From Phoebastria nigripes (lineage: Eukaryota > Chordata > Aves > Procellariiformes > Diomedeidae): a stretch of 64,000 nt of DNA. Both the position numbers and the translations under genes were made by a program. The notes below the pieces were generated by a model. That model had not been told where the DNA came from, ran no database searches, and was given only the letters and a program-made list of their open reading frames with translations. The stretch is taken from NCBI GenBank assembly GCA_035582835.1, contig JAYKAV010001300.1, positions 979,650 through 1,043,649 of the forward strand, read 5' to 3'. Shown here piece by piece: positions 51,889 to 62,100 of this stretch. Every line of letters starts with the position of its first letter. Position 1 is the stretch's first letter.

Positions 51889-52390
51889 GACTGTTGTGTG
51901 TCTGTGAACACTGGGGCTCCTGGCATCATGGTGGAAGGAGGGCCAGGGGCCGGGAGCAGCAGGGCCTCCCCATGGCAGGGGTGTCAGGGCAGGGCCTGGC
52001 AGTCAGGGCCTGTCCCGCTGCCCCAGCCAGGGAGCAGGGTGGGCTGGGGGCCCTGGGGGCAGCCCCAGGTATCGGGTACCTCCCTGAGGCCAGGCTGGGA
52101 TGTGGGCCTGTGGGTGGGCCCAGCTCAGCAGGGTCCACAGCAGGGCTGTGACGTGACAGGGTTGTAGCTCAGGCAGGGACCAAGCACAGGAGGGGAGCCT
52201 CAGCCGAAAGCAGCTCCCGCAGACAGGGGTCAGCCCTGGCTGCAGGCTCCCTGCCGCGCAGCGCTGTTGGGGAGCCTGTCCCTGTGGCTCCAGCAGGATG
52301 GGGCCACCCTGGGCTGTGCTGGCTCTGAGCAGGCCCTGGGCCCCCACAGCCAAATGCCCATGAGGGGGAACGCGCTTGAGGCCCTTATAC
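51889..52390. other. Isolated GC-rich block of about 500 bp
   Basis: A sharply bounded G+C-rich segment, with many CAGGG, GGCC and CCAGG words, set in AT-rich DNA. CpG pairs are few for its composition (I count fewer than twenty), so it does not look like an unmethylated promoter island. Open frames on both strands have low-complexity Gly/Ala/Pro/Arg content and look compositional. It may be an unrecognised GC-rich repeat or LTR, but I found no terminal repeats or target duplication. A G-quadruplex motif lies inside it. Confidence 0.5.
52037..52059 (+). other. G-quadruplex motif
   Basis: Four G runs with short loops: GGG-T-GGG-CT-GGGGG-CCCT-GGGGG. This fits the standard pattern of four runs of at least three G with loops of one to seven bases. 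Folding is inferred, not shown. Confidence 0.6.
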
Positions 52391-52828
52391 CTGGGAAGGA
52401 AACGCTGGCGTTGACTTAACTGGGTGCTTGGGAGTGAGCACTTCCATAAATGCAGTTTCTGTGACTTTACACCCCATCACACCATGACATGGCGTTAACA
52501 GCATTACTGTCCTGGGATTTGACTGAACTAATGGAACTGGCTTTAACGTTAAAGGTCTGTGAGATCACTGCATAAATAACCTATGCCATTAGCCTCTGCT
52601 TATGTCAGACTATTGCTTTAAGCAAGAAAAAAAGAATGGGTATAAATATAATCTGGTATTTGAAGAAGGATTTAAAAATAAACACTCTATCAGCTGTATG
52701 CTGCTACTTTACTTGCACAGCTGAGAGACATTGTGGTCCTTGTAAACAGAAATACCTTCTCAAACTGATACTGTGTTTTTTTCCTTGGGGGTGCTTGTCC
52801 TGGTAGTTATTACTTAAACAGCAGAATT

Positions 52829-53044
52829 TCACACTGTCTGTGAAGAATGAAGCTGAGCACGTGGAAGGGTGTAATAACAACAGTACTGTGTTTGTTCCTC
52901 CTTAAATGCAGTTTGGGTTGTAACCCCACATCGAACAATGTACATCTTCAGCTCCGGCAGTAGTGGTCTTGCCGCTTTGGGGTCATTAACCAGCAGACCC
53001 AGGGACTCTTCTTCAGTGTTGGAGATAACTTCAACGTATTCCAC
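52829..53044 (-). CDS. Unassigned minus-strand open frame, possibly an exon or retro-copy remnant
   Basis: A 71-codon frame (starting MEYVEVISNTEEESL and ending LHSSQTV, with a TGA) stays open upstream for several codons to a stop in the preceding AT-rich DNA. Its composition is more protein-like than most frames here: acidic N-terminal half, a KAARPLLPELKMY stretch, and GCG, CCG, CGA and CGT codons in an otherwise CpG-poor region. The upstream AG lacks a polypyrimidine tract and no convincing donor is seen, so it is not a clean exon. I do not recognise a family. A chance frame remains the leading alternative. Confidence 0.12.
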   Translation of the reverse strand: MEYVEVISNTEEESLGLLVNDPKAARPLLPELKMYIVRCGVTTQTAFKEEQTQYCCYYTLPRAQLHSSQTV

Positions 53045-53741
53045 TTGATTTTCTGTTTGATTTTATTGCATTTATAGAAGCACACAACTTATAAAACCTA
53101 CACAATTATTTGAACAAGTTTCTCCTTATGACAAAATATAGTCCAGTGGTTTGCACCTGTGAGTTGGCAGCTTGACACTGGGAAGCTCCTGAGCTCCAAA
53201 GATGATAGGGGCAGAAATATGGAAACTTTTTTGGGGTGGGGAAAGGGGCAGAGTGAAGTGGTAGATAACATGGTTTAGAATGAAAAGAGGAGAGCAGGAA
53301 ATGATTGGATGTATTTGAACTTAGATCAACACATGAAGTAGAAATTTAAGAGCTAGAAAAAAAATAGGGGATAATAAATCTGAGTGAAAAGTTTGTTTTT
53401 CCAGAGAAAAAGTAGGAAACTTTTTAATGTTCTGTAACTTCGGAGAAGGGGTAGCCCCACTCTACACATGGTGGCATGAATGAAGAGCAGAACATGTTAT
53501 AGCTTGAAATGTCTTAGTGTTGCTGGTTTGATGGTCTCAATGTTATTTTTAAAGCAGTTTTTGTGTAGTCCTCTTAGAGATGAATTGCAGCAAACCAGCT
53601 CCTTAATTGATTCAGTTAAAAAATGACCAATATTTCTTAACTGTGTAACCATCTAGGTCATTTGATTAGCCTGATGTTTCAATCAGGTCTGTTCTGAAAA
53701 CAGCATCAGTGACAGCAGGGCTGACAGTGACAAGTGATATC

Positions 53742-53761
53742 TTTTTTTTTTTTTTTTTTTT
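53742..53761. repeat. Poly(T) tract, 20 bases, at the left edge of the gap
   Basis: Twenty T run directly into the N block. Its complement, twenty A, stands near the other edge. The tract probably caused the assembly break, and its true length is unknown. Confidence 0.85.
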
Positions 53762-54713
53762 NNNNNNNNNNNNNNNNNNNNNNNNNNNNNNNNNNNNNNN
53801 NNNNNNNNNNNNNNNNNNNNNNNNNNNNNNNNNNNNNNNNNNNNNNNNNNNNNNNNNNNNNNNNNNNNNNNNNNNNNNNNNNNNNNNNNNNNNNNNNNNN
53901 NNNNNNNNNNNNNNNNNNNNNNNNNNNNNNNNNNNNNNNNNNNNNNNNNNNNNNNNNNNNNNNNNNNNNNNNNNNNNNNNNNNNNNNNNNNNNNNNNNNN
54001 NNNNNNNNNNNNNNNNNNNNNNNNNNNNNNNNNNNNNNNNNNNNNNNNNNNNNNNNNNNNNNNNNNNNNNNNNNNNNNNNNNNNNNNNNNNNNNNNNNNN
54101 NNNNNNNNNNNNNNNNNNNNNNNNNNNNNNNNNNNNNNNNNNNNNNNNNNNNNNNNNNNNNNNNNNNNNNNNNNNNNNNNNNNNNNNNNNNNNNNNNNNN
54201 NNNNNNNNNNNNNNNNNNNNNNNNNNNNNNNNNNNNNNNNNNNNNNNNNNNNNNNNNNNNNNNNNNNNNNNNNNNNNNNNNNNNNNNNNNNNNNNNNNNN
54301 NNNNNNNNNNNNNNNNNNNNNNNNNNNNNNNNNNNNNNNNNNNNNNNNNNNNNNNNNNNNNNNNNNNNNNNNNNNNNNNNNNNNNNNNNNNNNNNNNNNN
54401 NNNNNNNNNNNNNNNNNNNNNNNNNNNNNNNNNNNNNNNNNNNNNNNNNNNNNNNNNNNNNNNNNNNNNNNNNNNNNNNNNNNNNNNNNNNNNNNNNNNN
54501 NNNNNNNNNNNNNNNNNNNNNNNNNNNNNNNNNNNNNNNNNNNNNNNNNNNNNNNNNNNNNNNNNNNNNNNNNNNNNNNNNNNNNNNNNNNNNNNNNNNN
54601 NNNNNNNNNNNNNNNNNNNNNNNNNNNNNNNNNNNNNNNNNNNNNNNNNNNNNNNNNNNNNNNNNNNNNNNNNNNNNNNNNNNNNNNNNNNNNNNNNNNN
54701 NNNNNNNNNNNNN
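53762..54713. other. Assembly gap (952 N)
   Basis: An unbroken block of N. The non-round length suggests an estimated rather than a placeholder gap size. Long open frames crossing it are artefacts of translating N. Its content is unknown. Confidence 0.99.
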
Positions 54714-54715
54714 TT

Positions 54716-54735
54716 AAAAAAAAAAAAAAAAAAAA
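54716..54735. repeat. Poly(A) tract, 20 bases, at the right edge of the gap
   Basis: Two T and then twenty A directly follow the N block. Together with the T tract on the left edge it forms complementary homopolymers around the gap. Confidence 0.85.
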
Positions 54736-57700
54736 GAAGAGTTTTAGATATCAGGGGTCCCTCTCAAGAGATTTAATCACTCTCTTAAGCACCATTTGAT
54801 TTAAAAAAAAAAACCTCAGGCTGCTCAAAGGGTTTGAACATGTGTGAGACTCCATGCAGACACCTCACAGTGCCCCCGACTGAGGCTTCTGAAGCTGTGC
54901 AGGCACCTAGACCTACGATCTAGAAGCTGAAAACTTGTGGCATTGCATTGTTTTTATTTTATATCTCTACCTCTGGAGAATTTCTCATGCTTCAACATGT
55001 AAGCATGGCCATGGTAGGGACTTGACTTAAAACCTAAACTTTTGTTTGTAGGTCAGGTTTGGCGTTTGTTTCAAATCACTCACAACTTCATCCAGTAAAN
55101 AGAGATAAGAGTCAGGATAATGGGAAGAGGAGAAAATGGCTAACAGTGCCTCATGCTCTCTCATCTAGGGAGGTAAACTATTCTAGGACAATAAACAATA
55201 AAGGTACTGATCAAATGGGATCTGAATGCAGTAGTCAGTTATGAGCAATTAATAACCATAAGAAGGAAAATATTAAAAAAAANCCAGCAAGACGAGAGAA
55301 TTATTGGATATCTCTCTGGAAAGCTACAGTGCTAGATAAACTCCAAAAGTCTGGGTGGCTAATTATTTTGTGAGTAATTATTTAGATACTAGATCAAATC
55401 TTGGGATTGTAGCTTTTCCCATCAGGGAGATGTCCTGTTACTTCAGCATTTACACCGATTTAGTCAGATGTAGGGGCTATTGTACTCTAAAGTATTCCTC
55501 AGAGAACAGCTGGATGAACTATATTACTGAGAATACAAACCACCACTGCATTTTCAAACTGAAAAATTCCCAGCACTGAAGCTATGTACTTCTTGGCATC
55601 AGACAGACTGCGTATCTTGGAGCAAATTTCCTTGCTAGGGCTGATCCTAGGAATAAAACTTAATGTCTTTGTTGCTTTGTTTGGCTTTTATTTTATTTTT
55701 TAAATTTTTTCTCCCGAGGTTGGTTCTGCTCTGTCACACTAAAATTGTTAAAGAAAGTTGCAGGCAGAAACCAAGATGTACAGGTAATATTCTTTCTTAT
55801 TAAAAGTTAAGTTTATGCTTAGAAATATGAAGGAGATAATAAAAAAAGATTGCTAATGTGTATTATTTTGCTTGGTAGAATAAGATGACTTTACTACAGT
55901 AAATCCAAATTTTATATATTTATATATTATGATTTATTTGGGGTATCNTTCCATTATTAAACTAAATAGTTCACCTGTCATATTGGCAACATTGCTGTGA
56001 TCACAAGTCCCTCATAAATCTTCTATCAAAACCCCTAATAGTTGTAGGGACTTTATTCATGTTTCACGAAAATCTGTGATGTCAGAACAGCCTAACCTTA
56101 TGATCCACATTCCAGTCACAAAGCTTTGTCTCCTTGCTTAATAAGTGAAAACTCCTATTTGTTTGCATCAGAAAGAAATCATCATGCCAAACCATGAAGT
56201 TTTAACCAGATAAGCTTTACAGGAACCCAGTTCCTTCCTGCTTAAATCATTATAGGAATTACTTTATAGATAAAGCCAACATTTTAAATAGATACTTAAC
56301 AACACATGCCTTCAAATCTTTTATCTTAATTTTATAAAAAGCTTCTAAAATTCTTAAATTTTCTTTAATCTCTGTCTAACAAGCAATTACTGAAGTATTT
56401 ATGAAATTTTTGGCATTGCTTTAACTCTTTGGATCTCTCCTACCACTTTAACAGTTTGATTAAACTATCCATATAGATAGTTGCCTTATGGATATGCTGC
56501 TAGTGTTCAAATGTGTTATTGTCCCCTTATGGTTTTCATTATTTGTCAAATGTCTTTGACGAAGAAATGCCATCGTCTTAAAAATTATGCTTGTAAGTTT
56601 TTTAGGAAAATGCTCCCTTGATAAAATAGTTTTATTGCTGACCTCTCGTTAGTTTCAACGCTTCTTGCTATTTTTAATGTCCCTGATGGATACAAGCATT
56701 TAAATGGAACTTTACTTAAATAAGGTACCAACAGAACATTAGTAGCACTTTTGTACTGGAACTTCAGGGAAAAAAAGCTATCAAAACACCTTGTAGACTA
56801 TTCTTTTGTACTTTTAATATTAGTTTAGTGGTGATTCCTCTTGTAGGTCTAGTTCAAGGCAGAACTATGTGCATCCCTGTACAGTAAAAAAGTGAGTATT
56901 GTATTCAGGTTTGTCTTAAGTTTTACGCTGTCTTGGTCTGAAGTAAATGGAGATACCATGTAAAAATAACACACTCTGCAAGAATTACAGATTGCTCAAA
57001 GCTTTGGCTCTTCTTAAGAGGATTAGATGCTGGAATTTGGGGAAAAAAAAATCACTCTTCCTATGGTAACTGCGGTGATTGTATTTCACGGGTGTGACAG
57101 CTAAAAAAAAAAAAAAAGCCCTGTATATAGGGGAGTTGCTATCTGTAAGACTTGTGTGGCTTCTAAATAAAGTTAGTGGTTATTCAGACTTATTTGCTTA
57201 AAAATTAGAGATCATAAAATAAAATAAGCCTTGAGTTTTTAAAAAGAAATTATGTTACTTTAGAGCCCAAAATGCTCTATTAACATGTTCAAATGCTCAA
57301 GTGGGGGAAAAAAATTATAAAAATTTATAGGAAATGTGTTGGTATGTCATCTGTCCATACCTTTCCCCCCCTTTCCCTCCCCCCCTCCCCTGAGCAGAAA
57401 TATGGGCATCTATTTTGGTCAAACTTTGGACTGTTCCTTCTCATAGGAAAACTCCTATTGATTTTGGGAAGAAGAATCAGAATTGAGTAGCAGTTGCCTA
57501 GCACACATGTTGTATTAAGATTTACACACAAACACTTTTTTTAAGATGTTCAACTCTTTGCATTCTGGAGTAAGTGCAGACCTCTTCTAATACTAGTAGG
57601 AATACAGCAGGGTGTCCAGTGCAGGAGAGCTATTCTCTAGTTTGTTCAGTTTTGTATCTCCATGGAGATTATTTACACCCTGAAGCTCTCCCAAGTGCTG

Positions 57701-58096
57701 TATGGATTTTAGTCATTTAGAGGCTAGAAAGCAGATCTGGCTGATTCTTCTACAAGTCATTGACCTGCAGTTTCCAGGAGCNTGTTTGCTGAGACGTGAG
57801 CAAGGTGTAAAATGACCATTAGTGTTTTTCTTCTTGATTTTTTTTCAGTAATATATTTGCTAGTAGGAAAGCATGGAGCAAAAGGTCAAAGTGCCCTCAA
57901 TGTGTGAAAAGTGTTCTCCTGCAATTGACTTCTGGATAGAGGACTGTTTCAAGCTCTCCAGTCAGATGTACACAGAAAACTCCCATTGAATTATCTGGGT
58001 TTTCATCACAGTCAGTGTAAAAGACTACTTGTTTCTCAGTAACATAATGCTAAAGTTTCCTTTAATATTAAATGTCAATGCTGTGAGTTCATATGA
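54736..58096. other. 3.4-kb gene-free stretch
   Basis: No gene is recognised. It is AT-rich, with short A runs (for example about 57104-57118) and a C-rich pyrimidine tract at 57362-57390. Frames are at most 74 codons. Confidence 0.6.
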
Positions 58097-59195
58097 TGAC
58101 AGGATAATTCAGGTTGGAAGGGAAATGTGGAGGTCTTTAGTTCAACCTCCTGCTCAAGCCATGGTCAGTCATGAGGTCAGATCAGGTTGCTCTGGGCTTT
58201 ATCCAGACAGGTGTTGAAAATCTCCACTTTTTTCTGGGCAAACTGCTCCATTGTCTGACATCCTTACCCTGAAAAAGTTTCTCATGTCTAGTCTGAACCT
58301 CTCTTGTTTCAGCTTACTCCTATCATCTCTTGTCTTCCCGCCATGCACTGCTGTGAACAGTTTGGCTCCACCTCCTCAATGCCTATGGGCACTTGTAAAC
58401 TGCTGTTAAGATTCCCCTGAAACCAGCTCTTCCATAGGCTGAACAAGCACCCATCCCTCAGCTTCTCCTCACAGGGCAAGTGCTCCAGTCCCTGCCCAAC
58501 TACCACTGAACCCTGATGAACTTTGTCGATGTTTGCACCAGTTTGTCAATGTCTGTCTTTTACTACAGGGCCCAAAACTAGACACAGTGTCTAGCTGTGG
58601 TCTATCAAGTGCTGAGTAGAGAAGGGATCATCCTTTCACTCAGTCTGCCAGCTGTACTCCTGTTAAAACAGCTGAGGATGCTATTGAACATCTTTGCTGC
58701 CAGAGCACGCTGCTGGCTCATGGCCAGGTCCTTTTCTTAGAGCTGCTCCCGGCAGTGCCTGGGAAGGGGGTCCTTCTTTCCAGGGCTTTGTATTTGTTCT
58801 TGCTTAATTTCATAAGGTTCATGTCNGCCCATTCTTCCAGCCTGCCTAGGTGTCTCTGCATGGTAACCCTGCCCTCAAGTGTATTGACTGGTTCCCCAGG
58901 GTGGTGTCATCTGCAAATTTGATGAGAGTGCACTCTGTTGCATCTTCCAGGTAACTGATAAAGATATTAAACAGGACAAGGCACAGTACAGACTCCTGCA
59001 ATACTTCTCTACTTGTCACAGGTATCCAGGTACAGTATGATCCACTAACCACTACCTTTTGGACCTGGTCATTCAACCTGTTTTTTTAATCCTTCTAGTT
59101 GTCCACCCATTCAGACCATAACATTCTAACTTGCATACAAGAATATTGTGGGAAATAGTGTTGAAAGCCTCCCATAAAACATAATCCAGAAAATA
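58097..59195 (-). mobile_element. CR1 LINE fragment of about 1.1 kb, minus strand
   Basis: Read on the minus strand, this runs from the middle of the CR1 reverse-transcriptase domain to the element's 3' end. The plus-strand left edge shows the decayed tail (ATAATTCAGGTTGGAAGG), then the segments that match CR1 3' sequence: GCTCAAGCCATGGTCAG, a CAGATCAGGTTGCTC run, GGGCCCAAAACTAGACACAG, and GTGTCATCTGCAAATTTG. The right edge falls near 59195, in the segment that codes for the conserved KAFDTVSH region in intact elements. It is 5'-truncated, with many stops and small indels, and older than the CR1 copy at 49377. The tail octamers are no longer clear and no target duplication is visible. Confidence 0.92.
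58309..59195 (-). pseudogene. Decayed CR1 ORF2 (reverse transcriptase C-terminal part)
   Basis: CR1 ORF2 encodes an endonuclease-reverse transcriptase used for retrotransposition. Here only the C-terminal half of the RT domain and the region after it remain. A minus-strand frame (59076-58846) contains LCLVLFNIFISYLED followed by the catalytic-box remnant KFADDTTL; the codons for FADDT are at 58917-58903. A further frame (58506-58309) keeps QGLEHLPCEEKLRDGCLFSL, matching the family's GLEHL-YEERLRELGLFSL segment. Frames change between these blocks and stops interrupt them, so no protein is made. The endonuclease and the first RT motifs are missing through 5' truncation. Confidence 0.88.
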
Positions 59196-62100
59196 TGGCT
59201 TTCATGTAAAAAGTTGTCCATTTTGTTCCAGTTCAATATAACTTAAGATTTAAATTCAGGTTTTGATTGTGTAGTTAATACTTTATTTGGGTTTTTTTGA
59301 GTATGTCACGGTGTGTTTAAAGAGAGAGTAAGAAAGATGACCAGGCTCAGAAAACCTTAATAAAGCTGAGTCATGTGAGGCATGATACAGGAACAAAAAG
59401 TGTTCAGATGTTGTCAATGCCTGCTGTAGAAGCGCTAGCATCTGGTTCCTGCATTAAGTGTGTGTTTCTAACTATATGGTCCTCTTTGTCACATGTTCTG
59501 TGGCATAGAAGAAATCATTCTGTAGTCATTGTATTAACACTTCTTGATTTACTTAGCTTTTGCCAGGATGTATTACTTAACTTGTATATAATTTCTCTGT
59601 AATGTCAAGGTCTGGGGCACTTCCTGTTTTTACACATATTTTCCATTTGTTTATAGTTGGTATAATGATATAGCTAAATGTCAAGTGTAATTATTTGGCA
59701 TAGCATTCCTCTGACCATATGTGGACCTTCACAGTGTAGGCTCCCTTTGTTGCTGGAGGAGGGAGATGGGTACCTCTGGCAAGCAGCTAATTTCTTCCTA
59801 AAATAAACAGCAAAAACAGGTAAGGTGAAACATGGCCTGAAAGCACCTGTATCTCTCCATTGGCTGTAAGAGACTCTCAAGTGGCCTACTCATACTCAGT
59901 CTTTAGGTACATAAAGATAGGGGAGATAAATCCCTTTTTTTCTCTCTCCTGAGAATTCTTGAGTAATGAAAGCTTTCACACTGAATGCAGACACACTGTC
60001 AAGATACAGCTGTGGCTCTACTAGCTTAAGATGGCCGAGACAATTTTTTAAGAACATTCAGACTTGATGTTGTTAGCTAGCAGGCTGCTTCTGTGAAGGG
60101 ACTCCTGGAGTATGTGCAACACAACCTATGAATACATGAGAAGTACTTACACGGATAATTCCTGTTTGATGATAGTGAAGCATAGTTTCAGGCCATGGTT
60201 CAGCTGGCAGTCTGTTTCACTGGACATTGCCCAGACTTTTCTACCATTCTCCAGCTATTTAAGGAAAATGGAATGAAGATGTATGNAAGAAAAGAAATAC
60301 GTTTTTTCCTTTTCATAAGGGCTGATCCAATTTTGCATGAAAATATTAGCGTGGGCTTTCCAGGGGGTTCAGTGAGAAGTACAGTCAAGGACAACTCATG
60401 ATACTCATCTTATGTGGAGTTAGGAATCCTTTAAGGGTAGCCTTGGATATAGTGGAAGAACGCACAAATGTAACAAATGTAATTAATTTGAGTTGGCTTT
60501 TGTGTTCTCAGGAAATGGGGCAGAGAGGAAATGTCAGGAAAAGAAAAATACAAGTAGGCCAGATTATGATCTGGTATAAGTAGGTACAGGTCCATTGGCT
60601 TTCCTTGCTTTATACCATTCTTCAGTTTGACCTTTGGAGCTATGGTTTATCCAAAGAGGAAACAATCCAAGACCTGAAGTTCTGTTTATCTGCAATTTAA
60701 ATTATCTTGTTATCTACTCTTAAAAAAGATCGTTTTGGTGGTGAAATAAAACACCAAAATTATGTTGTGCATTGCAATCTTCCCCTGCTTTCAGTGGCTG
60801 TCTTTCCGATGAGTTATCTAGATAAGATGAATTGCTCTCCTCTCTCTCTATTTTCTTAATACTCCCCCATTTTTCCAAAGTAATTGCAATAATACATGCA
60901 AGTCTATCGAAGAGACTTGCAACCAAGAGTGAAGTTTGCAGTTTGAGCAGCTGCTTTCCTCCTGCCTTCTTGACTACGGTTAGGGACTGTTTTTGTTCTA
61001 CAAGACAGAATGATTGTAGCCAGCATAGTGGTTTGTTTTTTAATGGGGCAAGCATTTGTACATAGGGCTCTCCCACATGTCAGACCCCAATGCAGGCAAC
61101 ATCTGTGCATGATGCAGTAAATGTTTGCACAAGGGTCTAACTAGTTGCCAGTAAGAGACCAAACTGAACAGAAAAGTGTTTCTTTTGTTACTTAATTTCA
61201 CAGTCGTAATTTGAAGCTTTCATCTCGAGCAAGTGTGGCTGGGCTAGGTTCTGCCTGTTTTCCACCCATGCTATTTGAAGCTTTTCCATTTGGACCTCTA
61301 AGTATTCAATTATTTGAACACAGAGAGCAAGGGAGACTGTCTTGCTGACTTTGTAGGAAGGACATTCTGCAATGTGATGAGAGATTCAGCTTCCCATCTC
61401 TGCTCTCAGTTAGGCATCGATCTAGCCCCTGGCCAGCTAGGTTTTTTGGGGGAGCTCTCTAAAATAGCTTAACCAGGTTCTTTACCCTTCTCTTTTCTCT
61501 CTCAATCTACGTAACAAATATCTTCATTTAAATTGCTTCCCCTGCAGAACCAGAAACATAGTCTTATCTTCTTTTGTTCCTTGTTCCTCAGCTCCCCTGG
61601 AAAAAAAATGAGAATATTACAAACAACTGTGGCAGTTACCTCCTTTCTTCTACTTTATAAAACAGGTGTGCAAGAACAAGGGAAGTGGTAATATAAGAAA
61701 AATACTGTGATTAAGTAGCTGGGAGTAGAAACTGAGCTTTAATTTTTCAGCCTTGTGCTCAGAATATTTCCATGTTCATTTTCATTCTCTGCAATTCTTG
61801 AAGCATGTAAGTTTTGTGCTGAAATACATTTTTCTTCCTCTTCTTTGTCACGCTTGCTTATAGATTCTTCAGTGGACAGAATTTGGATGCATAGAGGAAT
61901 ATTCTGTCTTCATTGAATTCAGTGCATAATTGGTATGACCTCTTCTGTATGCTTTTCACTGTAACTTAAATGTAATGTTTTATGAGCAAATCAGAAATTC
62001 TGAACTTACTGGGAGTATAAAAACTGCATTCTTTCCTAGATCATCTCTTAGCTCCAATATCATAGAAACAAAGGAAAATACTATTATATCAGCTTTGGTG

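Larger units (their letters stand above)
49547..53761. other. Gene-free stretch up to the assembly gap
   Basis: No gene is recognised. A 122-codon plus-strand frame (50866-51234) and a 71-codon minus-strand frame (52829-53044) were examined and could not be assigned. The GC-rich block at 51889-52390 and a short tandem duplication at 51701-51744 are listed separately. Confidence 0.5.

Noticed and set aside
53709..54776. 355- and 327-codon open frames
   Set aside because: They consist almost entirely of translated N from the assembly gap with flanking homopolymers.
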